Shown one piece after another: positions 20,436-29,850 of a DNA stretch of 64,000 bases. Location: positions 1-64,000 of the forward strand of contig NZ_SJEV01000002.1 in assembly GCF_008642235.1 (NCBI RefSeq), given 5' to 3'. Under the pieces are notes generated by a model. The model did not search any database. It was not told where the DNA came from and saw nothing but the letters and a program-made list of their open reading frames with translations. Position numbers and translations under genes: made by a program. Numbering within the stretch: position 1 is the first letter of the stretch; every line of letters starts with the position of its first letter. The stretch comes from Planctomonas psychrotolerans. Its GTDB lineage: Bacteria; Actinomycetota; Actinomycetes; Actinomycetales; Microbacteriaceae.

Positions 20436-20858
20436 TTACTTGATCCAGCGGATGTTGACCGGGTAGAGGTACGCGCCGCCGTTCGACACCTTCACCCCGC
20501 CGATGATCGCGAACACCAGGTTGAGCACGCCGACGGCGAACATGGCGAGCCAGAGCAGGCCGGAGACGATCCAGCCGAAGATGGGGATCCAGCCGACGAA
20601 CGCGGTCAGAACGACGCAGGCGAACATGAAGCCGGCCACGTTGATGCCCCAGTTGACCGCTTCCCGGCCCTCGTGCAGCACCCGCACGCCCCGGTCCTTC
20701 AGCACGAGCCAGATGATGAGCGGAGCGAGCACGCTGAGGATGTTGCCGAAGTGGCAGAGCGACGCCCAGAGCTTGTCGTCATCCGGGCTCAGCGGACCGG
20801 CGGGCTGGGGACTCGGGTACTGCTGCGGATTCGGGTAGGAGGCGTTCGGATCCGTCAT
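20436..20858 (-). CDS. DUF4870 domain membrane protein
   Basis: A 140-residue protein with a Pro/Gln/Tyr-rich N-terminal 25 residues, then the DUF4870 core (LWASLCHFGNILSVLAPLIIWLVLKD, EAVNWGINV, and a second long hydrophobic hairpin). Four membrane segments are likely. The function of the family is unknown. The long upstream frame on this strand is only the antisense of hrcA; the start at 20858 is set by the typical MTDPNASYPNP beginning. The gene is divergent from hrcA. Confidence 0.83.
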   Translation of the reverse strand: MTDPNASYPNPQQYPSPQPAGPLSPDDDKLWASLCHFGNILSVLAPLIIWLVLKDRGVRVLHEGREAVNWGINVAGFMFACVVLTAFVGWIPIFGWIVSGLLWLAMFAVGVLNLVFAIIGGVKVSNGGAYLYPVNIRWIK

Positions 20859-20980
20859 GAGAGTCCCTTTCGACACGGGCGCCCACTCGGGTGGCGCCTC
20901 CCGCTGGCCGGCGGGCATATGCGTCAACGCTACTGCGCCGCGAGCGCCGGGTGCAATGCACTCGCCCGGGCACTCCGCGG

Positions 20981-20986
20981 TACAAT
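20981..20986 (+). promoter_or_regulatory. -10 box of the hrcA promoter
   Basis: TACAAT matches the vegetative -10 consensus. Its last base is the first base of the CIRCE-like operator, so repressor binding would cover the transcription start. The -35 region (around 20958) is not well conserved. Confidence 0.6.
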
Positions 20987-21012
20987 TGGCAGTCGCGGCT
21001 TCCGAGTGCCAG
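20986..21012 (+). promoter_or_regulatory. CIRCE-like operator for HrcA
   Basis: The arms TTGGCAGTC and GAGTGCCAG are separated by exactly 9 nt, the spacing of the CIRCE element (TTAGCACTC-N9-GAGTGCTAA). The left arm differs by two bases and the right arm by two. The location directly upstream of hrcA and at the expected transcription start supports an autoregulatory site. Confidence 0.75.
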
Positions 21013-21056
21013 CACCCGGCGCCGATGGATCGATCCGGTCGAAAGGCGGTGTGGGA

Positions 21057-22079
21057 ATGGTATCCGAACGAAGTCTCGCAGTGCTCCGCGTGATCGTGCA
21101 CGACTACGTCGAGTCGCGGGAGCCGGTCGGCTCGAAGTCGATCGTCGAGCGGTACGAGTTCGGCGTCTCGGCGGCGACGATCCGCAACGACATGGCGTTG
21201 CTCGAGGACGAGGAACTGATCGTCGCGCCGCACACGTCGTCGGGGCGGGTGCCCACCGACAAGGGCTACCGGCTCTTCGTCGATCACCTCGCCGACCTGC
21301 AGCCGCTCACCCCGGCGCAGCGCCAGGCCATCGAGACCTTCCTCGGCCAGTCCGTCGACCTCGACGACGTGCTCGCCCGCACGGTGCGCCTGCTCTCGCA
21401 GCTCACCAACCAGGTGGCGCTCGTGCAATACCCCTCGCTGTCCACCGCGCGCGTGCGGCACATCGAGCTGGTGCCGCTCGCCGCCAACCGGCTCCTCACC
21501 GTGCTGATCACCGACTCCGGCCGGGTCGAGCAGCGGGTGGTGGAGACGTCCGCCGAACTCGATGCCGAGTTCCTCGGCGAATTGCGCGGGCGCCTCAACG
21601 CCAGCATCGGGGGCCTCGGCATGGCGGATGCCGCGACCGCGCTGAAGACCGCGACCGACGCCTTCCCCGCCGACCGTGAGGACCTCGTGCGCCCCGTGGC
21701 CGACACCCTGATCGAGCAGGTGTTCGCCAACCGGCAGGAACGGCTCGTCATGGCCGGGGCGGCCAATCTCGCGCGCACCGAGCAGGACTTCCCGGGCACC
21801 ATCTTCCCCGTGCTCGAGGCCATCGAGGAGCAGGTCGCTCTGCTCAAACTGTTCGGCGAGATGTCCGCGGACTCCCGCGGCGTGACGGCGAGCATCGGCC
21901 GGGAGAATGCACAGTTCGGGCTCGGGGAAACATCCGTGCTGACGAGCGGTTACAGTTCTTCGGGCGGCGGGCTCGCCCGGCTCGGTGTGCTGGGCCCCAC
22001 CCGCATGGACTATTCCAACAACATGGCGGCGGTTCGCGCCGTCGCCCGTTACCTTTCCCGCCTCTTCGGCGACCAGTAG
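21057..22079 (+). CDS. hrcA: Heat-inducible transcription repressor HrcA
   Basis: The 340-residue protein starts with a winged helix-turn-helix ([47 protein letters not shown]) ending in the typical [16 protein letters not shown], followed by the GAF-like HrcA dimerisation domain and the C-terminal FLSRLFGD-type tail. It represses chaperone genes by binding CIRCE, and a degenerate CIRCE lies about 45 bases upstream, so autorepression is likely. ATG 21057 is used; GTG 21051 is an in-frame alternative two codons earlier. dnaJ follows after 22 bases, the usual actinobacterial hrcA-dnaJ2 pair. Confidence 0.95.
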   Translation: MVSERSLAVLRVIVHDYVESREPVGSKSIVERYEFGVSAATIRNDMALLEDEELIVAPHTSSGRVPTDKGYRLFVDHLADLQPLTPAQRQAIETFLGQSVDLDDVLARTVRLLSQLTNQVALVQYPSLSTARVRHIELVPLAANRLLTVLITDSGRVEQRVVETSAELDAEFLGELRGRLNASIGGLGMADAATALKTATDAFPADREDLVRPVADTLIEQVFANRQERLVMAGAANLARTEQDFPGTIFPVLEAIEEQVALLKLFGEMSADSRGVTASIGRENAQFGLGETSVLTSGYSSSGGGLARLGVLGPTRMDYSNNMAAVRAVARYLSRLFGDQ

Positions 22080-22101
22080 ACCCCCCAACCGAAAGGCCAG
22101 A

Positions 22102-23214
22102 GTGGCTGATCATTACGAAGTCCTCGGCGTGAGCCGGGACGCCAGTGCCGACGAGATCAAGAAGGCGTATCGACGCCTCGCACGCGAACTCCACCCGGAT
22201 GTGAACCACGGTGCCGACGCGTCGGACCGGTTCAAGCTCGTCACCCACGCCTACGACGTGCTGTCCGACCCGCGCCAGCGGGAGCAGTACGACCTCGGTC
22301 CGCAGGCCGGCTTCGGCGGGCAGAACTTCGGCGGCTTCGGCGACATCTTCGAGACCTTCTTCGGCGGTGCCGCGGGCGGCGCCGGCGGCGGGCGCGGGCC
22401 CCGTTCGCGCCGTGAGCGCGGTCAGGACGCGCTGCTGCGGGTCGAGATCGACCTCGACGAGGTGATCTTCGGCACCCACCGCGATCTCGAAGTCGACACG
22501 GCCGTTCTGTGCGAGACCTGCGACGGGTCCTGCTGCCAGCCCGGCACCGCTCCGGTGACCTGCGACATCTGTCACGGCACCGGGTCCCTCCAGCGCGCGG
22601 TGCGGTCACTGCTCGGCAACGTCATGACGTCGACCCCCTGCGGCACCTGCCGCGGCTACGGCACCGTCATCGCCACGCCGTGCGCCACCTGCCAGGGCCA
22701 GGGGCGGGTGCGTGCGCGCCGATCCGTTCCCGTGGACATCCCGGCCGGCGTCGACACCGGCCTCCGCCTGCAGATGCCCGGCTCCGGCGAGGTCGGACCC
22801 GCCGGTGGGCCGAACGGCGACCTCTATCTCGAGATCAAGGTGCGCACGCACGAGGTGTTCAGCCGCAACGGCGACGACCTGCTCGCCACACTCGAGGTCG
22901 CGATGACCGACGCCATCCTCGGCACGACCACCACCCTCAAGACGCTCGACGGTGACGTGGAACTCGAACTGAAGCCGGGAACCCAGAGCTCCGAGATCCT
23001 CACGGTGAAAGGCCGCGGTGTGTCCCGGCTTCGCGGGAGCGGGCGGGGCGACCTCAAGATCGGCGTGCACGTGGTCACGCCGTCGCGGCTGGACTCGAAG
23101 GAGCGCGACCTCATCAAGCAGTTCGCGAAGGCGCACAAGCACCCGTCGCCGACGCTCGGCCAGTTCCAGCAGGGCCTCTTCGCGAAGCTCCGCGATCGCT
23201 TCCTGAACGTCTGA
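22102..23214 (+). CDS. dnaJ: Chaperone protein DnaJ (hrcA-linked copy)
   Basis: A 370-residue type I J-protein: J domain with HPD at residues 31-33, a Gly/Phe-rich linker, a zinc-finger region and the C-terminal peptide-binding domain. It stimulates the ATPase of DnaK and passes on unfolded proteins. Three of the four zinc motifs are canonical CxxCxGxG; the first reads CETCDGSCC, with Cys where the last Gly is expected. The GTG start follows a GAAAGG ribosome-binding site. It lies between hrcA and rsmE (3-base gap), so it is probably controlled by the upstream CIRCE-like site. Confidence 0.95.
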   Translation: MADHYEVLGVSRDASADEIKKAYRRLARELHPDVNHGADASDRFKLVTHAYDVLSDPRQREQYDLGPQAGFGGQNFGGFGDIFETFFGGAAGGAGGGRGPRSRRERGQDALLRVEIDLDEVIFGTHRDLEVDTAVLCETCDGSCCQPGTAPVTCDICHGTGSLQRAVRSLLGNVMTSTPCGTCRGYGTVIATPCATCQGQGRVRARRSVPVDIPAGVDTGLRLQMPGSGEVGPAGGPNGDLYLEIKVRTHEVFSRNGDDLLATLEVAMTDAILGTTTTLKTLDGDVELELKPGTQSSEILTVKGRGVSRLRGSGRGDLKIGVHVVTPSRLDSKERDLIKQFAKAHKHPSPTLGQFQQGLFAKLRDRFLNV

Positions 23215-23217
23215 TCG

Positions 23218-23970
23218 GTGGCGCACTTCTACCTCGCCGCCCCGTCGTCCGCGGCGGAGCCCGCCGGAGGCGACTGGGCGGCGGGGTCGAGGGTCGAGCT
23301 CTCCGGGGCAGAGGCGAAGCACGCCGTGACCGTGAGCCGCGTCCGGGTGGGGGACCGGCTGATGGTCGGCGATGGCGCGGGCACAATCGCGACGGGCGCA
23401 GTCGCGGAGGCGACCGGGTCCCGGCTCGTCCTGGAGGTGGAGCACGTCCGGCGTGTGCCGGAGCCGGCTCGCCGCATCCTTCTCGCCCAGGCGCTCGCCA
23501 AGGGTGATCGTGACGAGCTCGCGGTGCAGGCCGCCACCGAACTCGGCGTGGACGGTGTGATGCCGTGGTCCGCGGCGCGTTCGGTGTCCCGCTGGCAGGG
23601 GGACAAGGTCGCGAAGGGCAGGGAACGCTGGTCGTCCATCGTGCGCGAGGCGAGCAAGCAGTCGATCCGCGCCCGCGTGCCCGTGGTGGCCGACCTCGTC
23701 GACACCCGAGGACTGGCCGCGCTCGCGCCGTCCACGACCATGCTGGTGCTCGATCCGGAGGCGGACCTGCGCATCGCCGACGTGCCGCTCGACGGCGGCG
23801 CCGACATCGTGCTGGTCGTGGGCCCGGAGGGTGGGCTGACACCGGGGGAGACCGAGACGCTGCGGACGGCCGGTGCGACGCCCATCCGGCTCGGGACGGA
23901 AGTGCTGCGCACGTCGACGGCGGGTCCGGCGGCACTCGCCGTGCTCAACGTCGCCCTCCGCCGCTGGTAG
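23218..23970 (+). CDS. rsmE: 16S rRNA (uracil-1498-N3)-methyltransferase
   Basis: A 250-residue SPOUT-family methyltransferase. The N-terminal PUA-like part includes ELSGAEAKHAVTVSRVRVGD, the central part has AVQAATELGVDGVMPW and ERWSSIVREASKQS, and the C-terminal trefoil knot carries VVGPEGGLTPGE and LGTEVLRTSTAGPAAL, which bind S-adenosylmethionine. It methylates U1498 of 16S rRNA. GTG 23218 is 3 bases after dnaJ. It is the last gene of the hrcA unit and is followed by interspersed repeats. Confidence 0.95.
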   Translation: MAHFYLAAPSSAAEPAGGDWAAGSRVELSGAEAKHAVTVSRVRVGDRLMVGDGAGTIATGAVAEATGSRLVLEVEHVRRVPEPARRILLAQALAKGDRDELAVQAATELGVDGVMPWSAARSVSRWQGDKVAKGRERWSSIVREASKQSIRARVPVVADLVDTRGLAALAPSTTMLVLDPEADLRIADVPLDGGADIVLVVGPEGGLTPGETETLRTAGATPIRLGTEVLRTSTAGPAALAVLNVALRRW

Positions 23971-23999
23971 CCCGACGCGTCCTGCGCCTGTCGCCCCCA

Positions 24000-24220
24000 C
24001 GGTCCCTGAGCTCGTCACCCCACGGTCCTGACTTGTCGAAGGGACGCACCAGACGGAACGTCGCTTCGACAGGCTCAGCGACCGTACCTGCGGGACGCAG
24101 CCCCGCGGTCCCTGAGCTTGTCGAAGGGACGCACCGCATGGGACGTCGCTTCGACAGGCTCAGCGACCGTTACCCGCAGACCCAACTCACGGGACGTCGC
24201 TTCGACAGGCTCAGCGACCG
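24000..24220. repeat. Cluster of the interspersed hairpin repeat, two stem variants side by side
   Basis: This cluster fills most of the 299-base gap after rsmE. Copies with GTCGCT/AGCGAC arms lie at 24060-24082, 24145-24167 and 24196-24218. A copy with GTCCCT/AGGGAC arms in the opposite orientation lies at 24108-24130, and a degenerate pair at 24002-24044. The two variants share the loop but have matched changes in both arms. Confidence 0.85.
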
Positions 24221-24269
24221 TACCCGCACCAGCACTGCCAGCGTCGGTGACCGCCGGTAGAATGGCGGC

Positions 24270-24629
24270 ATGACCGAATCCCCGCGCGAGCCGTCGATCT
24301 TCTCGCGGATCATCGCGCGCGAGATCCCGGCCACGATCGTGCACGAGACCGACACCGTGATCGCGTTCGAGGATGTCGCGCCGCAGGCTCCGGTGCACAT
24401 CCTCGTCGTTCCGAAGACCGCCCGCTACGCCACCGTGGTCGAGCTCGCGGCGGGCGACCCCGCACTGCTGGCGGAACTGATCGACACGGCCGGCCGGATC
24501 GCCGCCGACCGTGCCGACGGATCGTTCCGACTCGTGTTCAACACCGGCGAAGGCGCCGGACAAACCGTATTCCACGTGCACGCCCACGTGCTCGCCGGAT
24601 CGCTCGAGGAAGGCTCACTTGCCCACTGA
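24270..24629 (+). CDS. HIT family protein (HinT-like)
   Basis: The 119-residue protein has the histidine-triad motif FHVHAHVL with His at about 102, 104 and 106, and the upstream FEDVAPQAPVHILVVPK stretch. HIT proteins hydrolyse nucleoside phosphoramidates or related nucleotide conjugates. A TAGAAT -10 box at 24258-24263 ends exactly 6 nt before the ATG, so the mRNA is probably leaderless. Its 3' end overlaps the phoH start by 11 bases. It is the first gene of a five-gene block ending with era. Confidence 0.92.
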   Translation: MTESPREPSIFSRIIAREIPATIVHETDTVIAFEDVAPQAPVHILVVPKTARYATVVELAAGDPALLAELIDTAGRIAADRADGSFRLVFNTGEGAGQTVFHVHAHVLAGSLEEGSLAH

Positions 24630-25770
24630 CAACCAGTTCCCGCCGGCCGGCGCCGGCCTCGATGGCGACGCGATCGAGGTCAAGATCCAGGTCGACGGGG
24701 TGGCCATGGTCCGCCTCCTCGGACCGCAGGATCGTCTCCTCAAGCAGATCGAGAACCAGTTCCCCCGAACCTCGGTGCACGTGCGCGGAAACGAAATCAC
24801 CCTCGCCGGTTCGCCGGACGAGGTGCACGCCGCCCGCCGGCTGGTCGAGGAGCTGCTGCAGATCGTGCGCAACGGTCACGACCTCGGACCGGCGGAGGTG
24901 AACACGAGCGTGCGCATGCTCGGGGCGAACAGCTCCTCGCATCCCGCCGACGTGCTCAGCCAGGCCATCCTCACCGCCAAGGGCAAGAGCATCCGTCCGA
25001 AGACGCTCGGTCAGAAGCAGTACGTCGACGCCATCGACGACCACACCATCGTGTTCGGCATCGGTCCCGCCGGAACGGGCAAGACCTACCTCGCCATGGC
25101 GAAGGCCGTTCAGGCGCTGCAGCGCAAGGAGGTGGAACGCATCATCCTCACCCGCCCGGCGGTGGAGGCCGGAGAGCGTCTCGGCTACCTGCCCGGGTCG
25201 CTCACCGACAAGATCGATCCGTACCTGCGGCCGCTGTACGACGCGCTGAACGAGATGATGGACCCCGAGCTCGTGCCGAAGCTCATGGCGTCGTCGACCA
25301 TCGAGGTGGCTCCGCTGGCCTACATGCGCGGGCGCACCCTCAACAACTCGTTCGTCGTGCTCGACGAGGCGCAGAACACCACGCCGGAACAGATGAAGAT
25401 GTTCCTCACCCGGCTCGGCTTCGGATCGAAGATGGTGGTCACCGGCGACATCACCCAGGTCGACCTGCCGATCGGCACCAGCGGGCTGCAACTCGTGACT
25501 CGCGTACTGAACGAGATCGACGACATCCACTTCGCACGATTGAGCAGCGACGACGTCGTGCGGCACACCCTCGTCGGTCAGATCGTGGACGCGTACACCA
25601 AGTTCGACGCCGAACGGCAGGCACGCGCCCTCGCGCGCCGGGACGATCGCACCCCGGAGCCCGAGGGGACCCGTGCGCCCACCGACTACCGACCCCCGCA
25701 GAACCGAGCCGAGCGGCGCGCGCAGGACTCGTCCGGCCGATTCGGCGACGGTCGCTCGAGAAGCCGTTAG
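24619..25770 (+). CDS. PhoH family ATPase
   Basis: A protein of about 383 residues: an N-terminal KH-like region (about 20-90) and a PhoH ATPase domain with Walker A GPAGTGKTYLAMA near residue 150, AGERLGYLPG, Walker B FVVLDEAQNTTP and TGDITQVDLP. The C-terminal tail is Arg- and Pro-rich. PhoH proteins are cytoplasmic ATPases linked to RNA metabolism, and the pairing with ybeY is widespread. The only suitable start is TTG 24619, inside the end of the HIT gene; the longer frame upstream is antiphase to HIT. ybeY starts 9 bases later. Confidence 0.92.
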   Translation: MPTDNQFPPAGAGLDGDAIEVKIQVDGVAMVRLLGPQDRLLKQIENQFPRTSVHVRGNEITLAGSPDEVHAARRLVEELLQIVRNGHDLGPAEVNTSVRMLGANSSSHPADVLSQAILTAKGKSIRPKTLGQKQYVDAIDDHTIVFGIGPAGTGKTYLAMAKAVQALQRKEVERIILTRPAVEAGERLGYLPGSLTDKIDPYLRPLYDALNEMMDPELVPKLMASSTIEVAPLAYMRGRTLNNSFVVLDEAQNTTPEQMKMFLTRLGFGSKMVVTGDITQVDLPIGTSGLQLVTRVLNEIDDIHFARLSSDDVVRHTLVGQIVDAYTKFDAERQARALARRDDRTPEPEGTRAPTDYRPPQNRAERRAQDSSGRFGDGRSRSR

Positions 25771-25779
25771 GACCCCCGC

Positions 25780-26241
25780 GTGAGCATCGAGATCAACAAC
25801 GAGTCGGCCATCCCCGTGGACGAGGCGGCGATCCAGCGACTGGCGAGCTACGCGCTCGACACGCTGCACGTGCACCCCGACGCCGACCTCGCCATCGTGC
25901 TCGTCGACGAGGGCGCCATGGAGCAGTTGCACGTGCAGTGGATGGACGAACCGGGACCCACCGACGTGCTGAGCTTCCCGATGGACGAACTCCGACCGGG
26001 AACCGAGGACGAGGAGACTCCGGCCGGCCTGCTCGGCGACATCGTGCTGTGCCCGCAGGTCGCCGCGGCCCAGGCCGAGACCGCCGGTCACAGCACCATC
26101 GACGAGCTCCGCCTGCTGACCGCCCACGGCATCCTGCACCTGCTGGGCTTCGACCACGCCGAGCCCGACGAAGAGAAGGAGATGTTCGCCCTGCAGCGGG
26201 ACATCCTCATCGGCAACGCCATGCGCGAGCGACGGTCGTAG
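25780..26241 (+). CDS. ybeY: Endoribonuclease YbeY (rRNA maturation factor)
   Basis: The 153-residue metalloprotein has the zinc motif H116-x3-H120-x5-H126 in [12 protein letters not shown] and the upstream [10 protein letters not shown] stretch that is diagnostic for YbeY. It takes part in 16S rRNA 3'-end maturation and ribosome quality control. The GTG start is 9 bases after phoH, and the CorC/HlyC gene follows 4 bases after the stop. Confidence 0.95.
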   Translation: MSIEINNESAIPVDEAAIQRLASYALDTLHVHPDADLAIVLVDEGAMEQLHVQWMDEPGPTDVLSFPMDELRPGTEDEETPAGLLGDIVLCPQVAAAQAETAGHSTIDELRLLTAHGILHLLGFDHAEPDEEKEMFALQRDILIGNAMRERRS

Positions 26242-26245
26242 GCGG

Positions 26246-27565
26246 ATGATCGCTCTCTTCCTCAGCGCGGCCGTCATTCTCGTCGCGTTCGGCGGGCTGT
26301 TCGCCGCCAGCGAGTCGGCGATCTCCGCGCTGTCCCGGGCCGACATTCAGGAGCTCTCCGAGGGCGCCCGGGCGAGGCGGTCGCTTCGCGCGATCGCGGA
26401 CGACCCCGGCGCGCACGTCAACGCCCTCAGCTTCATGCGGATCATCGCGGAGACGACCTCCGCTGTGCTCGTCACGCTCGCCCTCGCCTCGGTGCTCGAG
26501 GACTGGTGGCTGACGCTCATCCTCGCGGCGCTCATCATGACCGCGGTGTCGTTCGTGCTCGTCGGGGCGAGCCCCCGCAGCGTCGGTCGCGAGCACTCCC
26601 GGCCGCTGCTCCGCACCACCGCCGCTCTCGTGCACGGGATCCGGGTGCTGATCGGCCCCATCGCGAACGCCCTCGTCGCCCTGGGCAACCGGGTCACCCC
26701 GGGGCGCCCCAAGACCGTCGCCACCTTCACCAGCGAGGAGCAGCTCCTCAGCATGGTGGACGAGGCCACCGAACTCGACGTGCTCGACGTGGACGACCGC
26801 GAACTCATCCACTCGATCTTCGAGTTCAACGACACCGTCGTGCGCGAGGTCATGGTGCCCCGCACCGACATGGTGACCATCGAAGCGTCGGCCACCATCG
26901 GCGAGGGCATGGGCCTCTTCCTCAGCAAGGGCATCTCCCGCGCCCCGGTCACCGGGCGGGACTCCGACGAGATCGAGGGGATCCTCTACCTCCGCGACCT
27001 CGCCCGCCTGGTCTACGAGCGGGCGAGGGACACCGACAGCACGGTCGGCCCGCTGGCGCGACCCGCCCTGTTCGTGCCCGAGTCGCAGAAGGCCGATGCC
27101 CTCCTGCGTCAGATGCAGGCCGAGTCCAACCACCTGGCCATGGTGGTGGACGAGTACGGCGGCATCGCCGGGCTCGTCACCCTCGAGGACCTCATCGAGG
27201 AGCTCGTCGGTGACATCTCCGACGAGTACGACCGCGATGTGGCGGAGTTCGAGGAGCTCGAGAACGGCGTGTTCCGGGTGAGCGCCCGGCTCCCCGTGGA
27301 CGAACTGGGCGACCTCTTCGGCATCGAGCTCGACGACGACGACGTCGACTCGGTGGGCGGGCTGCTCACGAAGACGCTCGGCCGCCTGCCCGACCGGGGA
27401 TCGGTGGCGGACGTGTCCGGACTGGTGCTCACCGCCGAACGCATCGAGGGCCGCCGCAAGCGCATCAGCACCGTGCTGGTGGAGCGGAACGCCGCACTGC
27501 AGGAAGCCGAGGACGCATTCGCGGACGCGGGCAACGGACAGGAACGGGCGCACCATGACCACTGA
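26246..27565 (+). CDS. CNNM / HlyC-CorC family membrane protein
   Basis: The 439-residue protein consists of a DUF21 transmembrane domain (about 1-150), a pair of CBS domains (about 200-325, with VMVPRTDMVTIE and VVDEYGGIAGLVTLEDLIEELVGDI) and a C-terminal CorC/HlyC domain (about 340-425, RLPVDELGDLFGIEL). Members are associated with Mg2+ or Co2+ transport; the 'hemolysin' name is historical. Its end overlaps the era start by 11 bases. Confidence 0.93.
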   Translation: MIALFLSAAVILVAFGGLFAASESAISALSRADIQELSEGARARRSLRAIADDPGAHVNALSFMRIIAETTSAVLVTLALASVLEDWWLTLILAALIMTAVSFVLVGASPRSVGREHSRPLLRTTAALVHGIRVLIGPIANALVALGNRVTPGRPKTVATFTSEEQLLSMVDEATELDVLDVDDRELIHSIFEFNDTVVREVMVPRTDMVTIEASATIGEGMGLFLSKGISRAPVTGRDSDEIEGILYLRDLARLVYERARDTDSTVGPLARPALFVPESQKADALLRQMQAESNHLAMVVDEYGGIAGLVTLEDLIEELVGDISDEYDRDVAEFEELENGVFRVSARLPVDELGDLFGIELDDDDVDSVGGLLTKTLGRLPDRGSVADVSGLVLTAERIEGRRKRISTVLVERNAALQEAEDAFADAGNGQERAHHDH

Positions 27566-28481
27566 TTCCCCGCAGGCCGCATCGACCGGTCCCGAGCATC
27601 GCGCCGGATTCGTCTCCTTCGTCGGCCGTCCCAACGTCGGCAAGTCGACGCTCACCAACGCCCTCGTCGGCGAGAAGGTGGCGATCACCAGTTCCAAGCC
27701 GCAAACCACGCGACGGGCGATCAGGGGCATCCTGCACCAGAAGAACGGTCAGCTGATCCTCGTGGACACGCCGGGCATCCATCGGCCCCGCACCCTCCTC
27801 GGTGAGCGGCTGAACAGTCTGGTGCAGTCGACCCTCGGCGACGTCGACGTGATCGGACTGTGCATCCCGGCGAACGAGAAGATCGGTCCGGGCGATCGCT
27901 TCATCAGCGAGCAGCTCGACGCCTTCCCTCGGGCGAAGAAGGTGGCCATCGTCACCAAGGTGGACGTCGCGAGCCGCACCGCCATCGCCGAGCAACTGCT
28001 CGCCGTGTCGGCACTCCGCGACGACTGGGAAGCCATCGTGCCGCTCTCCGCCACCAGTTCCATCCAGCTCGACACGCTCGTCTCCGAGCTGCTGAAACTC
28101 CTTCCGGAGTCCCCGCCGCTCTATCCGGCCGACGCCGTAACCGACGAGGGGCTCGAGTCGCGCATCGCCGAGTTCATCCGCGAAGCCGCCCTCGAGGGGG
28201 TGACCGACGAGCTGCCGCACTCCCTCGCCGTGACGATCGACGACATCGTGGAGCGCGACGACCGCGACCTCGTCGAGGTCTATGCCAACCTCTTCGTCGA
28301 GCGCGACAGCCAGAAGGGGATCATCATCGGCCACGCCGGATCCCGCCTCAAAGACGTGGGCGCTCGAGCGCGTGCGCAGATCGAGCCTCTCGTGGGCAAA
28401 CGGGTGTTCCTCTCCATTCGGGTGAAGGTTGCGAAGGACTGGCAGCGCGACGCCAAGCAGCTTGGCCGCCTCGGCTTCTGA
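27555..28481 (+). CDS. era: GTPase Era
   Basis: A 308-residue GTPase that binds the 3' end of 16S rRNA during small-subunit maturation. The P-loop GRPNVGKST starts at residue 24, followed by QTTRRAIRG (G2), DTPGIHRPR (G3) and TKVD at the G4 position (many Era proteins have NKxD). The C-terminal KH domain contains VERDSQKGIIIGHAGSRLKDVGARAR. It is the last gene of the HIT-phoH-ybeY-corC-era block. Confidence 0.96.
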   Translation: MTTDSPQAASTGPEHRAGFVSFVGRPNVGKSTLTNALVGEKVAITSSKPQTTRRAIRGILHQKNGQLILVDTPGIHRPRTLLGERLNSLVQSTLGDVDVIGLCIPANEKIGPGDRFISEQLDAFPRAKKVAIVTKVDVASRTAIAEQLLAVSALRDDWEAIVPLSATSSIQLDTLVSELLKLLPESPPLYPADAVTDEGLESRIAEFIREAALEGVTDELPHSLAVTIDDIVERDDRDLVEVYANLFVERDSQKGIIIGHAGSRLKDVGARARAQIEPLVGKRVFLSIRVKVAKDWQRDAKQLGRLGF

Positions 28482-28590
28482 GGACCGGGGCGCACGGCGC
28501 CTCCATCGGCAGGATGACCGGGTCGGTCCTGCGGGTGATCTTCCGCTCCGACGAGGGTCGGTGGAACGGTCGCCGCATTACGGTGGTGTG

Positions 28591-29850
28591 ATGCCCCGCA
28601 GGATCGAGAAGTTCTCGCTCGTCGTCGACCTGGTCGTCGCCCTGCTGTTCCTCGTGCTGCTGTCGCCGTTCGTCGTCGGAGTCGGTGCGACCAGCATCCC
28701 CGCCCTGCTCGGTTTCACCGGGGCGATGGCCTTCCGGCGAATCTCGCCCGGCCTTGCCCTCGGCCTTGCCTGGACGGCATCCGTCGTGCAGATGGCCGGT
28801 GGCCTGACGGTGCTCGCCTTCGACCTCGCCGTGCTCGCCGTGCTCTACACGGCGGCCGCGTACGGGTCCGTCGTCGTCAAGTGGGTGGGCCTCGCCTCGG
28901 CCGGCGTCGGCGGACTGGTCGCCGCCATCTACCTGACCGCCCAGGAGTTCATCGTCATGCGCGGTTTCGGCGTCGAGATGGTCCTGTGGCTCGCGTTCCT
29001 CCTGATCGCGTCCTGGGGTGTGCTCGGCATCTCCTGGACGCTCGGCCAACTCGTGCGCACCAGACGGGACGCCGCGGAGAGCCGACGTGCACAGGCACTG
29101 GCCGAGATCGAGCAGTCGCGGGCGCTCGCGGATGTGGCCATCGAACAGGAACGCAACCGCATCGCCCGCGACATGCACGACGTCGTGGCGCACTCGCTCG
29201 CGGTGGTCATCGCCCAGGCCGATGGAGCACGGTACGCGAAGACCGTCGACCCCGACGCCGTCGACCAGGCGCTCCGCGCCATCTCCGGCATCGCCCGCGA
29301 AGCGCTCGGCGACGTGCGCATCCTGCTCGGGCAACTTCGGCACAGCCAGGGCGCGGCCCCCGCCCCGGAGGTGCAGGACATCGACCGGCTCGTCGACCAG
29401 CTCCGCTCCGCCGGGCTGACCGTGCGCTACGAGCAGACCGGCGGCCCGATTCACCTCGGCACGGGACAGCAGCTCGCCGTGTACCGCATCGTGCAGGAGG
29501 CGCTCACCAACGCCCTCCGGCACGGCGACCCCGAGCAGGCAGTGCAGGTCGGCCTGCGCTGGAGCACCGACGGTGTGCGGATCACGGTCAGCAACGGCAT
29601 CCGCCCCCTCGCGCCGTCGAGCGGTCCCATCCCGGTGTCGACGCCGGGCACGTCGCTGCCCGCCCAGGTGCAGGCCGGGCAGGCCGGGCACGCACCTGCC
29701 GGGCACGGGCTGGCGGGGATGCGGGAACGCGCCACGCTCGCCGCCGGTTCCTTCGACGCCAGTCCCACCGCCGGCGGCTGGGTCGTCACCGCCTGGATCC
29801 CGTCCTCCGCGTCCACCGCACCGATCCCCCTTCAGGAGCTTCCCTCGTGA
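28591..29850 (+). CDS. Sensor histidine kinase, HisKA_3 (NarL/DesK) type
   Basis: The 419-residue protein has about five N-terminal membrane helices (residues 8-155), a short coiled region, the HisKA_3 phosphoacceptor in NRIARDMHDVVAHSLAVV (His about 196) and a HATPase_c domain with IVQEALTNALRHG and GHGLAGMRERA. No large extracellular sensor domain is visible, so the signal is probably sensed in the membrane. A TACGGT box at 28579-28584 ends 6 nt before the ATG. The stop overlaps the GTG of the response regulator (GTGA). The downstream ABC exporter is the likely target. Confidence 0.92.
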   Translation: MPRRIEKFSLVVDLVVALLFLVLLSPFVVGVGATSIPALLGFTGAMAFRRISPGLALGLAWTASVVQMAGGLTVLAFDLAVLAVLYTAAAYGSVVVKWVGLASAGVGGLVAAIYLTAQEFIVMRGFGVEMVLWLAFLLIASWGVLGISWTLGQLVRTRRDAAESRRAQALAEIEQSRALADVAIEQERNRIARDMHDVVAHSLAVVIAQADGARYAKTVDPDAVDQALRAISGIAREALGDVRILLGQLRHSQGAAPAPEVQDIDRLVDQLRSAGLTVRYEQTGGPIHLGTGQQLAVYRIVQEALTNALRHGDPEQAVQVGLRWSTDGVRITVSNGIRPLAPSSGPIPVSTPGTSLPAQVQAGQAGHAPAGHGLAGMRERATLAAGSFDASPTAGGWVVTAWIPSSASTAPIPLQELPS

